Shown: piece after piece, positions 45,501-55,301 of the stretch
Layout of the letters: each line of letters begins with the position of its first letter
How positions within the stretch are numbered: the first letter of the stretch is position 1
Assembly (NCBI GenBank): GCA_021373135.1
Contig: JAJFTH010000007.1
Span: forward strand, 1-64,000
From: Bacteroidales bacterium
GTDB taxonomy: Bacteria; Bacteroidota; Bacteroidia; Bacteroidales; UBA1402
Reading direction: 5' to 3'
Length of the DNA: 64,000 nucleotides
Notes under the pieces: generated by a model
Seen by the model: the letters and a program-made list of their open reading frames with translations, nothing else
The model's database searches: none
Told to the model about the DNA's origin: nothing
Translations under genes and position numbers: made by a program

Positions 45501-46616
45501 TTATTTTCCGAGCAGCATCCGGATTCCTTCCATATCAAAGGCAAGAGAGAAACGCAGCGTTTCGTCAAGAGGATTGCTTTGTGACTGCGATACCAGATAA
45601 GAAGCATCCAATCGGAACATGCTCATTTTGAAACCGGCACCGAAAGTGAAATATTTTCTGTTTCCCTTATATTCGTTTTCATAATAATAACCACCACGTA
45701 CAAAGAATTGCTTGTTGTAAGCGTATTCCACACCAACAGATCCGTAAATTTCCTGTAACTCTTCTTTCATTCCACCAGGTGCATCTCCAAAAGATTTGAA
45801 GATTCCGGCAATAGAAGAGACATCTGTAGTCACCTCATTGGTATCTTTGGGGGTAGGTACCAATAATTTATTGACATCCATGGAAATGTTAAAGGTATTG
45901 TAATCATCAATGGGATAGCTGACTGTTGTTCCCAAACGCAGGTTGGTAGGAATGAAATAACTGCTGTTACCACCATCGTAGGAGATTTTTGTACCAATAT
46001 TGGAGATATTTGCACCGAAAGCCACAGAACCTTTTTCACGTCCGAAATAGACAGGTGTCTTATAGTAGGCAGCGATATCTGCGGCAAAAGCAGTTCCTGC
46101 AGGATCTTCGCCGCTCATCAGGTCAGATACGATGTATCGCAAGGAAACGGCCATGGAGAGTTTTTCGGAAAGCATTCTTGAATAGGCGACATCAAAGGCC
46201 ATTTCATAGGGTTGTATGGAAGTTGTCGGTCCATCAAGTTCCGTTCTAAGCAATACTTCTCCCAGGGAAAAATAACGAAATGAACCACTGATAGCTTGAT
46301 GTTCATCAAGCTTGTAATAGCCTGCCAGATAACCTAAATCAATATCTGATGCCAATTTGGACAACCATGGTGTATAAGACAGAGATAGACCCGCATTACT
46401 TTCTATCTGGGCATATTTGGAAGGATTCCAGTATTGTGAATTCACATCAGGATCAGTAGCTGCACCCAGATCACCCATACCTGTTGAAACTGCATCAGGA
46501 GCGATACTCAGGGAATAAACCGAGTTGACGATCGGATTGTACTTGTTTTCTGAAAAAGCAAAACCAGCAACACCAAGAAGCATCACTGCACCAAAGATTT
46601 TCTGAATTTTATTCAT
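45501..46616 (-). CDS. porV: Type IX secretion system outer membrane protein PorV
   Basis: Outer-membrane beta-barrel of 371 residues (FadL-like fold) that carries cargo from the type IX translocon to the PorU sortase. Signal peptide to about residue 23. The mature start KYNPIVNSVYSLSIAPDAVSTGMGDLGAATDPD carries the family region before the barrel (cited only as residues 25-57), and NSQYWNPSKYAQIE follows. The barrel ends with an aromatic-poor but hydrophobic strand (FSLAFDMEGIRMLLGK). It lies 67 nt after porU and 15 nt before ispF. Its presence agrees with the sorting domains on proteins from the carbohydrate island. Confidence 0.95.
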   Translation of the reverse strand: MNKIQKIFGAVMLLGVAGFAFSENKYNPIVNSVYSLSIAPDAVSTGMGDLGAATDPDVNSQYWNPSKYAQIESNAGLSLSYTPWLSKLASDIDLGYLAGYYKLDEHQAISGSFRYFSLGEVLLRTELDGPTTSIQPYEMAFDVAYSRMLSEKLSMAVSLRYIVSDLMSGEDPAGTAFAADIAAYYKTPVYFGREKGSVAFGANISNIGTKISYDGGNSSYFIPTNLRLGTTVSYPIDDYNTFNISMDVNKLLVPTPKDTNEVTTDVSSIAGIFKSFGDAPGGMKEELQEIYGSVGVEYAYNKQFFVRGGYYYENEYKGNRKYFTFGAGFKMSMFRLDASYLVSQSQSNPLDETLRFSLAFDMEGIRMLLGK

Positions 46617-46683
46617 ATATGATTTTAAAAACTTGAGTTCAAAATTAGATATATATTAACTCGTAAACAACAATTGTCCTTTT

Positions 46684-49600
46684 TTATTGTGCCGAGACCC
46701 TGATTTTTTTAGACCCAGAAGTCTGAGCACCATTAGAATCGGTCATCCATATTTTGCAAATATAAATACCTTCTGATATTCTTCGGCCATTTGTATCGGT
46801 TAAATTCCATGCTATCGTTTCGCTGACGTTTTCACTGACCAGCATATTCGAGTCCGTATACCAGATCATTCTTCCAAACAAGTCATATACAACCAGTTTG
46901 AGAGAAACATTGGCATCCGGTCTGTCGTGATTAAAGACAAACCAAGCTGTCTCTCCCCGTTGCGCATATTTCAGATTAGAGACAGAAGGAGACATTCCGG
47001 GTTTGACAACGAACCAAAGGGTATCGGCATTGGAATTATTTTGCACATCCCACGCCTTGAGGCTTAAGTGATGCTTTCCTGCTGTCAGTTCGGGCAATAC
47101 GTATTGCACAGTACCGGAAGCGTAGCTGCCGATATCAGCCGTAAAATAGTTGTTCAAATTGTAGGTCATGGACGGGTCATCATCAATTACAAGCATGAGA
47201 TCATGCCCTATTCCGTTACCGGAAGTGTTCAGGCCATTTTCGTCAGAAATTAGGGCAATCAGGGTCGGCGTTTCATTCACTTCATCGCCAGCATGGAAAC
47301 TGTTGTCATTCAGAAACAATTTAATATCTGGTCCCGAATGGTCAATGTTTGCCGTCATGTCTGTACCACCCAAAATGAACTGTTCAAAATTTCCCTGAGC
47401 TTCATGCCCACCGTCATTATCACAGGCATACAAGTTAATGCTTCCGGTTTTTCCTGAATAGCTGATGTCTTTGGGAACAACGAAAGTAAAGCTGAAACAG
47501 CCGTTTACCACGCTGTCTTTGCCTGAAAACAAGATTTTATTCCGGTCATAATAGGTTCTGGCTGATTCACCTTCATTGCGGGTAAACTGCAGATATATTT
47601 CCTCAGCATCAAAAACGGTGGGATAAAGCAATCCGTTGAAGTCAGTAGCCAAGCTATTGTCTTCGCGATAAACCTGTCCGGAAATCGTTACCTGACTCAT
47701 GGCTTGAAGCGTATCCATTTTCTCAGAAACATCTATTCCGTTCACTTGAGTCACATTTGCAAAATATTCAGGGTATCCCAACTTAAGGGCTGGATCGCCA
47801 ATCAGGGTGAATTTCAGCTTATTGAGGTCATTTTTAAGAACTTCGCTACTTTTTGCAATTTTCATGATATCGCCCAAAGCATAACGGATTCCACTTTTTT
47901 TCTTGGCAAAAAGAGAATCGGAGAAGCTTTTATTTAACAGATCATTGTTGTATGAATATACAACCCGCGTTGTAGTCAGCAATGCAATACCACCACCATT
48001 GGCATTCAGGAAGACCTCTTCCCCGCCCGATGTATCAAAGGCATCGTAACGGGTAAAATCACAAGTGGCTGTTACCCAAAGAGGCAAATATTTGTTAGTC
48101 ATCGACTTAATATCCTGCATCGTCAATAATTTTTCATCCGCCCATTGAGTGGTAGATCCGTGCCCTGTATAATTGAGCATCAACAAACCGGCATTCAGTA
48201 ATTCTGAAAAACGTTTATTGGCATCAGGTACAGTCACACCTGATGCTGAAGTCACCCGTGGATAGGCATCCAAATATATCTTATTGATCATGAACTCCGG
48301 ATGATCTTTTTCCACACTGGAAGCCAATGAATAAGATTGAATTTCATGTGTATAATCATTCCCATCGTCAGCTAAATAGAGCAAACGATTTTTCCAGGCA
48401 CCCCTTTTCTTATTCTCCATATAAGAAATGGTCTTATCCACAGCAGCCTTGGCCTGTTCTGCTGAAGCAACAGGAAAACGTCCGATGCCAATATCAAGTT
48501 TATCTGCCTGCAATTTGGCACCTTCGTTGTTATCCAGAAAACCAAAATAATCATCAGAAACGTACGAATTCAGACCATTCAAACTTTCTACCGACTGATA
48601 GGTCAGAATCTTGTTGGGTTTGGAAGAACTTTGAGAAAACATCGTTGAAACCAAACGGTTGTCGTACACTCCATCCCCAAAAAGCAATAAATAATCTGGC
48701 AGATTTTCGTCCAGTTCCTCCCTGTCATAAAAAAATTTCATCATTCGCCTGTAGGCTGTCGCATCAGGCGTACCGGATGAAAATTCATTGTAAACCTGTT
48801 CAGGAGTCACTACCATCACATTCAAATGGTCATAAATCTGATGTGCCTGTTTCAAAGTATTGGCATAGGAGGTAAATTCTGAAGGAGCTATGATAACCAT
48901 ATCCACCTGGGGTTGTCCATGGATGTTCTGGTTGAGCACATTTCCCTCGATGGTAGGCTTGGCAATGACTCCGTCAAGATTTACACAAAGATATTCATGT
49001 AAGGTAGAAGTTGGGGCTGTAAAATCATAGGTTGTCCCGTTCGGTTGTCCGTTCACCTGTACCATTTCCTGTGGATTCGTCACATCAAGAACCACCATGT
49101 TGGCAGAAGCATCCTGAATGGTAAAATGGCCGACATTCCCTTCACCTACACTTGTCGGATCTTGGAATGCCATCACAGATCCGGTCATTCTCAGCAACCT
49201 TCTGACATTCAGTATAATATAATTAAGACATGCCCTGTGTGTCGTAGCCGAGCCATTTTTGGCATATTCAAGTCTGACAGTGACTTTGTCGCTTTTTGGC
49301 GTGAAGGCAAACACCTTATTGGAAGAAGAAGCATAAATATAAGAGTCTCCGGTTGTCGAAACCTGAGCCATGGACAACGTGCTCAGTCTGGTACCGTCCA
49401 CATAGATGCCACAGGTTGAATTTCCCGTATTTCTGGCAATAAATTCTACCTGAGCCTTTGATACCTGATTCGTATCCGGATTTGAAACCTCAAAACTGAA
49501 ACTCTGGATAGCTGAGGTTGTGAAATCTTCTCCATACAACTGACGTCCTGTCCCGCTACCGGAAGCAGACTCACCGATATTCACCCTATCGGTTTCATGG

Positions 49601-50511
49601 AGCAGAAAATCCGTAAAAGAAGAAATCTCTTTATTGGACGTACCGCTATAAGTGGACTTACTTACTGTCTTTGTTCCTCCGGCACGTTCACCGACAAAGT
49701 AATATGCCTTGTTGGAATAATGATTACGAACTCTGCTGTATATCGCGAATGATTTGTCATATTTCCAGGAAACCGGACCTTTTGCATAAAAAAGGATATA
49801 ATCCCCGGCATTAAAGACCTGATCTTTTCCCAGTTCCTTCCAGACAGCCACTTCCGGTAAATCATCCATATAACCTGCCAAACTGAAATCTTCCTCGAGC
49901 AGCCCACCACCGTAACCGTAAATCTGCACCTTATCGGGATTGATGCCCATCGCCTTGATATCCGAATAGGTCAATTTATACAGACCGGTTTCGGAAACAC
50001 TGATCTTTTTCCAGACTCCGGATGAAAGGACAGAAGAAGTGGCATAATCAGCAGCAGATAACAAACCCGAAGCAACACGCAAGGCGGATTTGACAGGCTT
50101 GATATTCCAGTCAAAGGATATCAATTTATAAAAAGTATTCCCCTTTTTGATAAAAGGGAAGAATGATAGGTCCAAAATTTGTTTTTTTCGTTCGATACCC
50201 GTGGACACTTTAACCTTAATGCTGTCGGAAACATCTTTCAACAGTGGCTTGAGTTGACGAACTTCAGCCGAACTGAGCTCTTCATATACCGGATAAATCA
50301 ATGTGGCGGAAAAAGCATCTGCAACCGTTGCTGGTCGTTGGGTTTCAGAATACATAGGCAATGTCGTTTCTCCCGACCGTATGGATCCCACAAAATCGGG
50401 CACAGATTTTCCGGAAGCGGCATCATGAAACCACTCCAACGTACGGCTATTGTTGGCAGATAAGCCGATGTATGCGAAAAGGAAAAAGCACAGACTATAT
50501 AAAATTTTCAT
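46684..50511 (-). CDS. porU: Type IX secretion system sortase PorU
   Basis: Cell-surface gingipain-like cysteine protease (C25) of 1275 residues. It removes the C-terminal sorting domain of type IX cargo and links the cargo to anionic lipopolysaccharide. Signal peptide to about residue 18; an N-terminal beta domain with a family stretch LRVASGLLSAADYATSSVL; the C25 domain (about 540-910) with H784 in NYTGHGSTTQW and C817 in VTATCDFTRYD as catalytic pair; and a C-terminal sorting-like domain (SEGIYICKIWMTDSNG ... KKIRVSAQ). Length and order fit PorU. It is followed by porV (67 nt) and preceded by the FAH gene (49 nt). Confidence 0.95.
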   Translation of the reverse strand: MKILYSLCFFLFAYIGLSANNSRTLEWFHDAASGKSVPDFVGSIRSGETTLPMYSETQRPATVADAFSATLIYPVYEELSSAEVRQLKPLLKDVSDSIKVKVSTGIERKKQILDLSFFPFIKKGNTFYKLISFDWNIKPVKSALRVASGLLSAADYATSSVLSSGVWKKISVSETGLYKLTYSDIKAMGINPDKVQIYGYGGGLLEEDFSLAGYMDDLPEVAVWKELGKDQVFNAGDYILFYAKGPVSWKYDKSFAIYSRVRNHYSNKAYYFVGERAGGTKTVSKSTYSGTSNKEISSFTDFLLHETDRVNIGESASGSGTGRQLYGEDFTTSAIQSFSFEVSNPDTNQVSKAQVEFIARNTGNSTCGIYVDGTRLSTLSMAQVSTTGDSYIYASSSNKVFAFTPKSDKVTVRLEYAKNGSATTHRACLNYIILNVRRLLRMTGSVMAFQDPTSVGEGNVGHFTIQDASANMVVLDVTNPQEMVQVNGQPNGTTYDFTAPTSTLHEYLCVNLDGVIAKPTIEGNVLNQNIHGQPQVDMVIIAPSEFTSYANTLKQAHQIYDHLNVMVVTPEQVYNEFSSGTPDATAYRRMMKFFYDREELDENLPDYLLLFGDGVYDNRLVSTMFSQSSSKPNKILTYQSVESLNGLNSYVSDDYFGFLDNNEGAKLQADKLDIGIGRFPVASAEQAKAAVDKTISYMENKKRGAWKNRLLYLADDGNDYTHEIQSYSLASSVEKDHPEFMINKIYLDAYPRVTSASGVTVPDANKRFSELLNAGLLMLNYTGHGSTTQWADEKLLTMQDIKSMTNKYLPLWVTATCDFTRYDAFDTSGGEEVFLNANGGGIALLTTTRVVYSYNNDLLNKSFSDSLFAKKKSGIRYALGDIMKIAKSSEVLKNDLNKLKFTLIGDPALKLGYPEYFANVTQVNGIDVSEKMDTLQAMSQVTISGQVYREDNSLATDFNGLLYPTVFDAEEIYLQFTRNEGESARTYYDRNKILFSGKDSVVNGCFSFTFVVPKDISYSGKTGSINLYACDNDGGHEAQGNFEQFILGGTDMTANIDHSGPDIKLFLNDNSFHAGDEVNETPTLIALISDENGLNTSGNGIGHDLMLVIDDDPSMTYNLNNYFTADIGSYASGTVQYVLPELTAGKHHLSLKAWDVQNNSNADTLWFVVKPGMSPSVSNLKYAQRGETAWFVFNHDRPDANVSLKLVVYDLFGRMIWYTDSNMLVSENVSETIAWNLTDTNGRRISEGIYICKIWMTDSNGAQTSGSKKIRVSAQ

Positions 50512-50560
50512 GTATTCAATGCCATTTATAAAGAAAACGGAGAAAAGGCAGGATTCGTAT

Positions 50561-51193
50561 TTATTTCACACGCAGATCCAGTAATTTCTCACCCATCAAA
50601 TATCCTTCCAAATGATCTTCGGCAAAAAGTTGTCCGACACCGGAAGGAGTACCGGTATAAATAAGGTCTCCTATTTTCAATGTGAAAAAGATAGATGCAT
50701 ATTCAATTACTTGATCGACAGAAAATATCATATCTGCAGTACATCCTTTTTGGACCGTTTTCCCGTTAATATCGAGCTGAAAATCCAGATGCTGTATGTC
50801 CGCATACTGTCCAAGAGGCTTGAATTGACCAACCACGGCTGATTGGTCGAAGCCTTTGCAGATTTCCCAAGGCATCCCGTTTTTCCGGAGCTTGTTTTGC
50901 AGATCTCTGGCTGTCAAGTCCAGGCCTACCGTCACGGCATCATAATAACGATGGGCAAATTTTGCGGCAATATTCTTGCCCAGTTTGCAGATTCTGATAA
51001 CAATCTCGGTTTCATAATGGATCTCATCGGAGAAATCGGGTAAAAAGAAAGGGTTGTTAGCTGTTCCTCTGTCCGGGGTCGCATAGGCCAATGCAGAATC
51101 AGGTTTGATGAATAGGATCGGTTCAGTAGGTTCGGGCGTATTCAGTTCCAACAAATGTTTGCGGTAATTCATCCCGACCGCTATAATTTTCAT
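50561..51193 (-). CDS. Fumarylacetoacetate hydrolase-family protein
   Basis: Cytoplasmic 210-residue member of the FAH family, which includes acylpyruvases, oxaloacetate decarboxylases and oxaloacetate tautomerases. The metal-site residues are seen in EIHYETEIVIRICK (two Glu), the Asp in GLDLTARDLQ, and the C-terminal GDLIYTGTPSGVG. The reaction cannot be chosen by sequence alone; short bacterial members often act on acylpyruvates or oxaloacetate. It follows rex by 7 nt, so it is probably redox-controlled together with the porU and porV genes. Confidence 0.9.
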   Translation of the reverse strand: MKIIAVGMNYRKHLLELNTPEPTEPILFIKPDSALAYATPDRGTANNPFFLPDFSDEIHYETEIVIRICKLGKNIAAKFAHRYYDAVTVGLDLTARDLQNKLRKNGMPWEICKGFDQSAVVGQFKPLGQYADIQHLDFQLDINGKTVQKGCTADMIFSVDQVIEYASIFFTLKIGDLIYTGTPSGVGQLFAEDHLEGYLMGEKLLDLRVK

Positions 51194-51200
51194 AGGTAAA

Positions 51201-51863
51201 TCATTTTTTCGTTAAAGCTTCCTGATTTTCCAGACGATTGAACATGACTGCCAAATGCGCATAAATAGAAGTGTTCTGAACAACAATATGATTGGGAACA
51301 CTGATGCGGAACGGGGTAAAATTCCAGATAGCCCGGATTCCACCTTCCACCATTTTGTCCGCCACCTTTTGAGCCTGATCGACAGGTACCGTCAAAACAC
51401 CAATTGAAATATCCATTTCGGCTTGTTTTTGAGCGAATTCACCAACGCCAAAAACCGGCAGTCCATTGATTTCCGTACCAATGACGTCCGGATTCACGTC
51501 AAAACCTGCGACAATTTCCATTCCATACTGTGACAACCCCCTATCTTGGAGCAAGGCACCTCCCAAACTTCCGACACCAAACAAGAAAGCCCTGTGAGCA
51601 CTTCTGAACCCCAAAAAATTTTCCAGAACATCAACCAGTTCATTCACATCGTACCCTACACGGGTTTTTCCGGACACGTTCACAAGCGACAAATCTTTGG
51701 CTATTTGGGAAGCACTTACATTGATGGCACGAGCAATCTGAGTAGAAGAAACATAACTTTCCCCCTTATCTGCTTCAAGTTTCAGGTATGCCAGATACCA
51801 GGGCAAACGCCTGAGAGTCGGTTCGGGGATAGTCTGAGAATCATTTATTTTATTAAGTTCCAT
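51201..51863 (-). CDS. rex: Redox-sensing transcriptional repressor Rex
   Basis: Cytoplasmic dimeric repressor of 220 residues that senses the NADH/NAD+ ratio. The N-terminal winged helix (about 10-85) includes LRRLPWYLAYLKLEADKG and STQIARAINVSASQIAKDLS; the Rossmann domain has FLFGVGSLGGALLQD (NAD-binding) and a C-terminal swap helix (IYAHLAVMFNRL). It heads the rex-FAH-porU-porV-ispF run. No good Rex operator (TTGTGA with an inverted partner) was seen in its 53-nt leader. A -7 element lies 25 nt upstream. Confidence 0.96.
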   Translation of the reverse strand: MELNKINDSQTIPEPTLRRLPWYLAYLKLEADKGESYVSSTQIARAINVSASQIAKDLSLVNVSGKTRVGYDVNELVDVLENFLGFRSAHRAFLFGVGSLGGALLQDRGLSQYGMEIVAGFDVNPDVIGTEINGLPVFGVGEFAQKQAEMDISIGVLTVPVDQAQKVADKMVEGGIRAIWNFTPFRISVPNHIVVQNTSIYAHLAVMFNRLENQEALTKK

Positions 51864-51887
51864 CTATTTGATATGAATACTGATGTG

Positions 51888-51895
51888 CAAAAATA
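51888..51895 (-). promoter_or_regulatory. -7 element for rex operon
   Basis: Minus-strand TATTTTTG matches TAnnTTTG; transcription would start near 51880, giving a leader of about 17 nt. Confidence 0.45.
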
Positions 51896-51979
51896 ATAAA
51901 AAAAACAATTGAAAGGGTGAATTATTGTCTGAGTGCGAAAACATCTATACATTTGAACATCAAAAAAATTAATGCAAAT

Positions 51980-52321
51980 ATGGCTCAAAAAGACTGGAAA
52001 GATATTTTAAATGCATCCATCAACAATATCCCGGAATCAAAACCGGTCGAATCCGTCAAAGAAGACTGCAAAAAAGTTTCAGTTGCCAAACAGAATTTAA
52101 TCATTCGTTTTGAAAAGCGAAATGGCAAACCGGCCACCATCATCAGCAATTTTCAAGGTTCAGAACCGGAGCTGAAGAACTTGGCTGCAACAATAAAAAA
52201 ACATTTTAGTGTTGGAGGTTCAGCCAAAGATGACGAAATCCTGATTCAGGGAGATGTCAGAAATAAAGTAGCTGAATTCCTTCGTAGACAAGGACATACC
52301 GTCCGCGGTATGACGTCTTGA
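51980..52321 (+). CDS. SUI1/eIF1-domain translation factor (YciH-like)
   Basis: Small cytoplasmic protein of 113 residues with a SUI1 domain, related to eukaryotic eIF1 and E. coli YciH, which bind the 30S subunit and help start-codon selection. The start ATG at 51980 (MAQKDWKDILN) is preferred to a possible start at 51917, whose added residues look like untranslated leader. The domain (about 38-112) has LIIRFEKRNGKPATIISNF, LKNLAATIKKHFSVGGSAKD and VAEFLRRQGHTVRG, all typical. It is a single gene divergent from rex. Confidence 0.93.
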   Translation: MAQKDWKDILNASINNIPESKPVESVKEDCKKVSVAKQNLIIRFEKRNGKPATIISNFQGSEPELKNLAATIKKHFSVGGSAKDDEILIQGDVRNKVAEFLRRQGHTVRGMTS

Positions 52322-52519
52322 AATGGATCTGCACCTGAAAATAATCAATTTTAGAACGAGACAATTAAACAATATGGATGCTTATCTTTAAAAGAGCATT
52401 CAGATGATGCAAAAAAACATTTAAAAATATATAAAACCATATTCAAAGACAAAAATAATTACGTAATTTGGGTCGATTTTTTTTCAAAATAAATACCCAT
52501 ACCTAAAATCTTTAATTTC

Positions 52520-54931
52520 ATGAATAAGTTCTTAAAATTCAATCTCTTAGTAGGTGCACTGCTTGGAGTCTGTACTGGCGTGCAGGCAAGTGAGGCTGAC
52601 TTGGCTATCCCTGATCTGCACCAAGGTACTTATCACATTTTTGGAGGTTCTGTCACATCTTGGGACTTCCTTTTTTATGGAGCATTAATCATTACGGGAA
52701 CTCTGTTCTTCAGTTTATTCTTGTTCCACCAAATCAAAAAAAAGCCGGCGCATGAGTCCATGTTGAAGGTAGCTTCTACGATTTATGCCACCTGCCGCAC
52801 CTATCTTCTTCAGCAAGGGAAATTCCTTTTAATGCTTTTTGGTATTGTTGCCATCATTTTTGCAGTTTACTTCTTTGGACTGGTTGGACAGTCCGTTTCT
52901 GTTGTCCTTCAAGTGCTCATGTTTTCCATTATTGGAATGGCAGGATCATATAGTGTTGCCTGGTATGGCATTCGTGTCAATACTTTCGCCAACGCCCGTA
53001 CAGCATTTGCGGCATTGAAGGGGAAGCCCTTTGATGTGGTCTATATTCCTTTGAGAGCCGGTATGAGTGTGGGACTGTTCCTGATTTCACTCGAACTGGT
53101 GATGATGGTCTCCATCTTGTTGTTTGTTCCCCGTGAAATCGTAGGGATTTGTTTCCTTGGATTTGCCATTGGTGAGTCATTGGGAGCAAGTGCATTGCGT
53201 ATTGCCGGTGGTATTTTCACCAAAATTGCCGATATCGGTTCTGACTTGATGAAGGTCATTTTCAAAGTCAAGGAAGATGACCCCAGAAATCCTGGGGTTA
53301 TTGCAGACTGTACCGGTGATAATGCAGGCGATAGCGTTGGACCGACTGCCGACGGTTTTGAAACTTACGGCGTTACCGGAGTAGCATTGATCACTTTCAT
53401 TACGTTGGCAATAGATGATCCCAATATACAATCCAAATTGATTGTTTGGATTTTTGGTATGCGCTTTTTGATGGATTTCCTTTCAGGATGTTCCTTCTTT
53501 GTCAACCAGGCAATTGATAGAGTGCTATCCAAAAAAGAGATGAAAAACAAAAAAGATGTTGATTTTGAAATGCCATTGATGCGTCTGATATGGATAGCCG
53601 CCACGTTGTGTATTTGTGCTGCATTCTTTATGAGTCACTTACTGTTGGCCGACTTGGCTGATCCTACAGCTTGGTGGAAACTGGCAATCATCATCGGATG
53701 TGGTATTTTGGCAGCCGTATTGATACCTGAATTTACCAAAATATTTACGGGTTCCAAATCAAAGCATGTACAGGAAATCGTGACAGCTTCCCGTGAAGGA
53801 GGAGCTTCCTTAAATATCCTTTCAGGTGTTGTTACCGGTAATTTAAGTGCCTTCTGGACAGGATTACTGCTTGCAGGTCTGATGTCAATCGCCTATTTTA
53901 CAGCTACTCTCGGCCTTTCTGATTTGCTCGGGCCTCATACCCCGATTTTTGCGTTTGGCTTGGTCGCTTTCGGCCTTTTATGTATGGGACCTGTAACCAT
54001 TGCTGTTGATAGTTATGGACCTGTAACCGACAATGCACAATCTGTGTTTGAACTTTCACAAATTGAACAAATCCCGAACATCAGTGAAAACATTGAAAAG
54101 GATTTTGGTTTCAAACCTGATTTTGAGCTTGGAAAACATTACCTGGAAGCCAATGATTCCGCCGGTAACACCTTCAAGGCTACAGCTAAACCGGTATTGA
54201 TCGGAACAGCCGTTTGCGGATCCACCACCATGATTTTCTCCATTATCTTGTTACTCGAGAAGGTCGGCATGTTGCATTTGTCATTGACGGATGCTCCGGT
54301 GATTCTTGGCCTGATTTGCGGTGGAGCGGTCATATATTGGTTCTGCGGAGCCTCCATGCAAGCTGTTACCACCGGGGCGTATCGTGCCGTTCAATTTATC
54401 AAGAGGACTTTCAATTTTGATAAGCAGGAAGCGGATCTGGAAGATTCCAAGTCTGTCGTGAAAATTTGCACACAATATGCCCAAAAGGGTATGTGGAACA
54501 TCTTTATTGCGCTGATATCCCTTACTTTGGGATTTGCATTCCTTGATCCCAACTTCTTTGTCGCTTATTTGGTATCCATCGCTGTATTCGGATTATTTCA
54601 GGCTATCTATATGGCCAATGCCGGAGGCAGTTGGGACAATGCCAAAAAAGTGGTGGAGGTTGATCTGAAAGAGAAAAACACACCATTGCATGAAGCTGCA
54701 GTTGTAGGAGATACGGTAGGCGATCCTTTCAAAGACACTTCTTCCGTATCATTGAACCCGATCATCAAGTTCTCCACCTTATTCGGACTTCTGGCTACCG
54801 AAATTTGTATTGGGATGAAAGCAAATCCAGCATTGGATTATTCCATGTATGTTTCCGTTCCTTTCCTGATCATCGGATTCATTTTTGTCTGGAGGTCATT
54901 CCATAAGATGAGAATCCCCATCGAAGACTAA
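52520..54931 (+). CDS. hppA: Membrane-bound ion-translocating pyrophosphatase, divergent type
   Basis: Inner-membrane enzyme of 803 residues that couples hydrolysis of pyrophosphate to export of H+ and/or Na+. About 16 membrane helices are predicted, after a signal-like first segment. Substrate motifs are ADIGSDLMK, DCTGDNAGDSVGPTADGFE, GPVTDNAQSVFEL, and the C-terminal VVGDTVGDPFKDTSSVSLNP. At the position that is Ala in K+-dependent enzymes it has Lys (K553 in GNTFKATAKP), which points to K+-independence. The first motif reads ADCTGDNAGDS, not the usual ADNVGDNVGDC, so it belongs to a divergent branch like the Na+-regulated H+-pyrophosphatases described for some bacteria; that assignment is from memory. 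A terminator follows. Confidence 0.92.
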   Translation: MNKFLKFNLLVGALLGVCTGVQASEADLAIPDLHQGTYHIFGGSVTSWDFLFYGALIITGTLFFSLFLFHQIKKKPAHESMLKVASTIYATCRTYLLQQGKFLLMLFGIVAIIFAVYFFGLVGQSVSVVLQVLMFSIIGMAGSYSVAWYGIRVNTFANARTAFAALKGKPFDVVYIPLRAGMSVGLFLISLELVMMVSILLFVPREIVGICFLGFAIGESLGASALRIAGGIFTKIADIGSDLMKVIFKVKEDDPRNPGVIADCTGDNAGDSVGPTADGFETYGVTGVALITFITLAIDDPNIQSKLIVWIFGMRFLMDFLSGCSFFVNQAIDRVLSKKEMKNKKDVDFEMPLMRLIWIAATLCICAAFFMSHLLLADLADPTAWWKLAIIIGCGILAAVLIPEFTKIFTGSKSKHVQEIVTASREGGASLNILSGVVTGNLSAFWTGLLLAGLMSIAYFTATLGLSDLLGPHTPIFAFGLVAFGLLCMGPVTIAVDSYGPVTDNAQSVFELSQIEQIPNISENIEKDFGFKPDFELGKHYLEANDSAGNTFKATAKPVLIGTAVCGSTTMIFSIILLLEKVGMLHLSLTDAPVILGLICGGAVIYWFCGASMQAVTTGAYRAVQFIKRTFNFDKQEADLEDSKSVVKICTQYAQKGMWNIFIALISLTLGFAFLDPNFFVAYLVSIAVFGLFQAIYMANAGGSWDNAKKVVEVDLKEKNTPLHEAAVVGDTVGDPFKDTSSVSLNPIIKFSTLFGLLATEICIGMKANPALDYSMYVSVPFLIIGFIFVWRSFHKMRIPIED

Positions 54932-55301
54932 AAAAGCCCGATCTATTTAAACCAACAAAGCATTCGAAATGATTTTCGGATGCTTTGCGTTTTTATACCC
55001 CTACCCGAAAGGCTGGACAATAACTCGAAAAAAAACGGGAAACCGTATGGACATCAGGTTCTCAATATTTTAATCAAGAAAGTCGGACCTATCAAAAACA
55101 TCAGTAAAAAACCTTAATTTCGATAAAAATAATTGCACTTCGTAAAAATATTTTCGAATTTTGGATTATGGATAGAGAATCTTCGTTTTTTGAAATTCTT
55201 ATTGCTTTTTTTGTATTTCATTTGATTAAGAATCTTTCGTGAAGATAGAAAGTCATTAATTCATTGATTCTTTACGGTTCTAAACTAAAACCTATTTAAT
55301 T
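54932..55301. other. Spacer between hppA and the phosphatase-family gene
   Basis: The 370-bp spacer holds the hppA terminator (54956-54995). The remaining AT-rich 300 bp show no gene, RNA or clear -7 element. Confidence 0.5.
54956..54995 (+). terminator. Terminator of hppA
   Basis: CAAAGCATTCGAAA (54956-54969) pairs with TTTCGGATGCTTTG (54974-54987) with one G-T pair; CGTTTTT follows. Confidence 0.88.

Noticed and set aside
48327..48875. A 182-codon plus-strand frame opposite porU
   Set aside because: It is antisense to the conserved C25 region of porU; composition is that of a shadow frame.
51864..51979. Rex operator in the rex/SUI1 spacer
   Set aside because: Only a loose TTGAAAGGGTGAAT is present, without the TTGTGA-type inverted halves.
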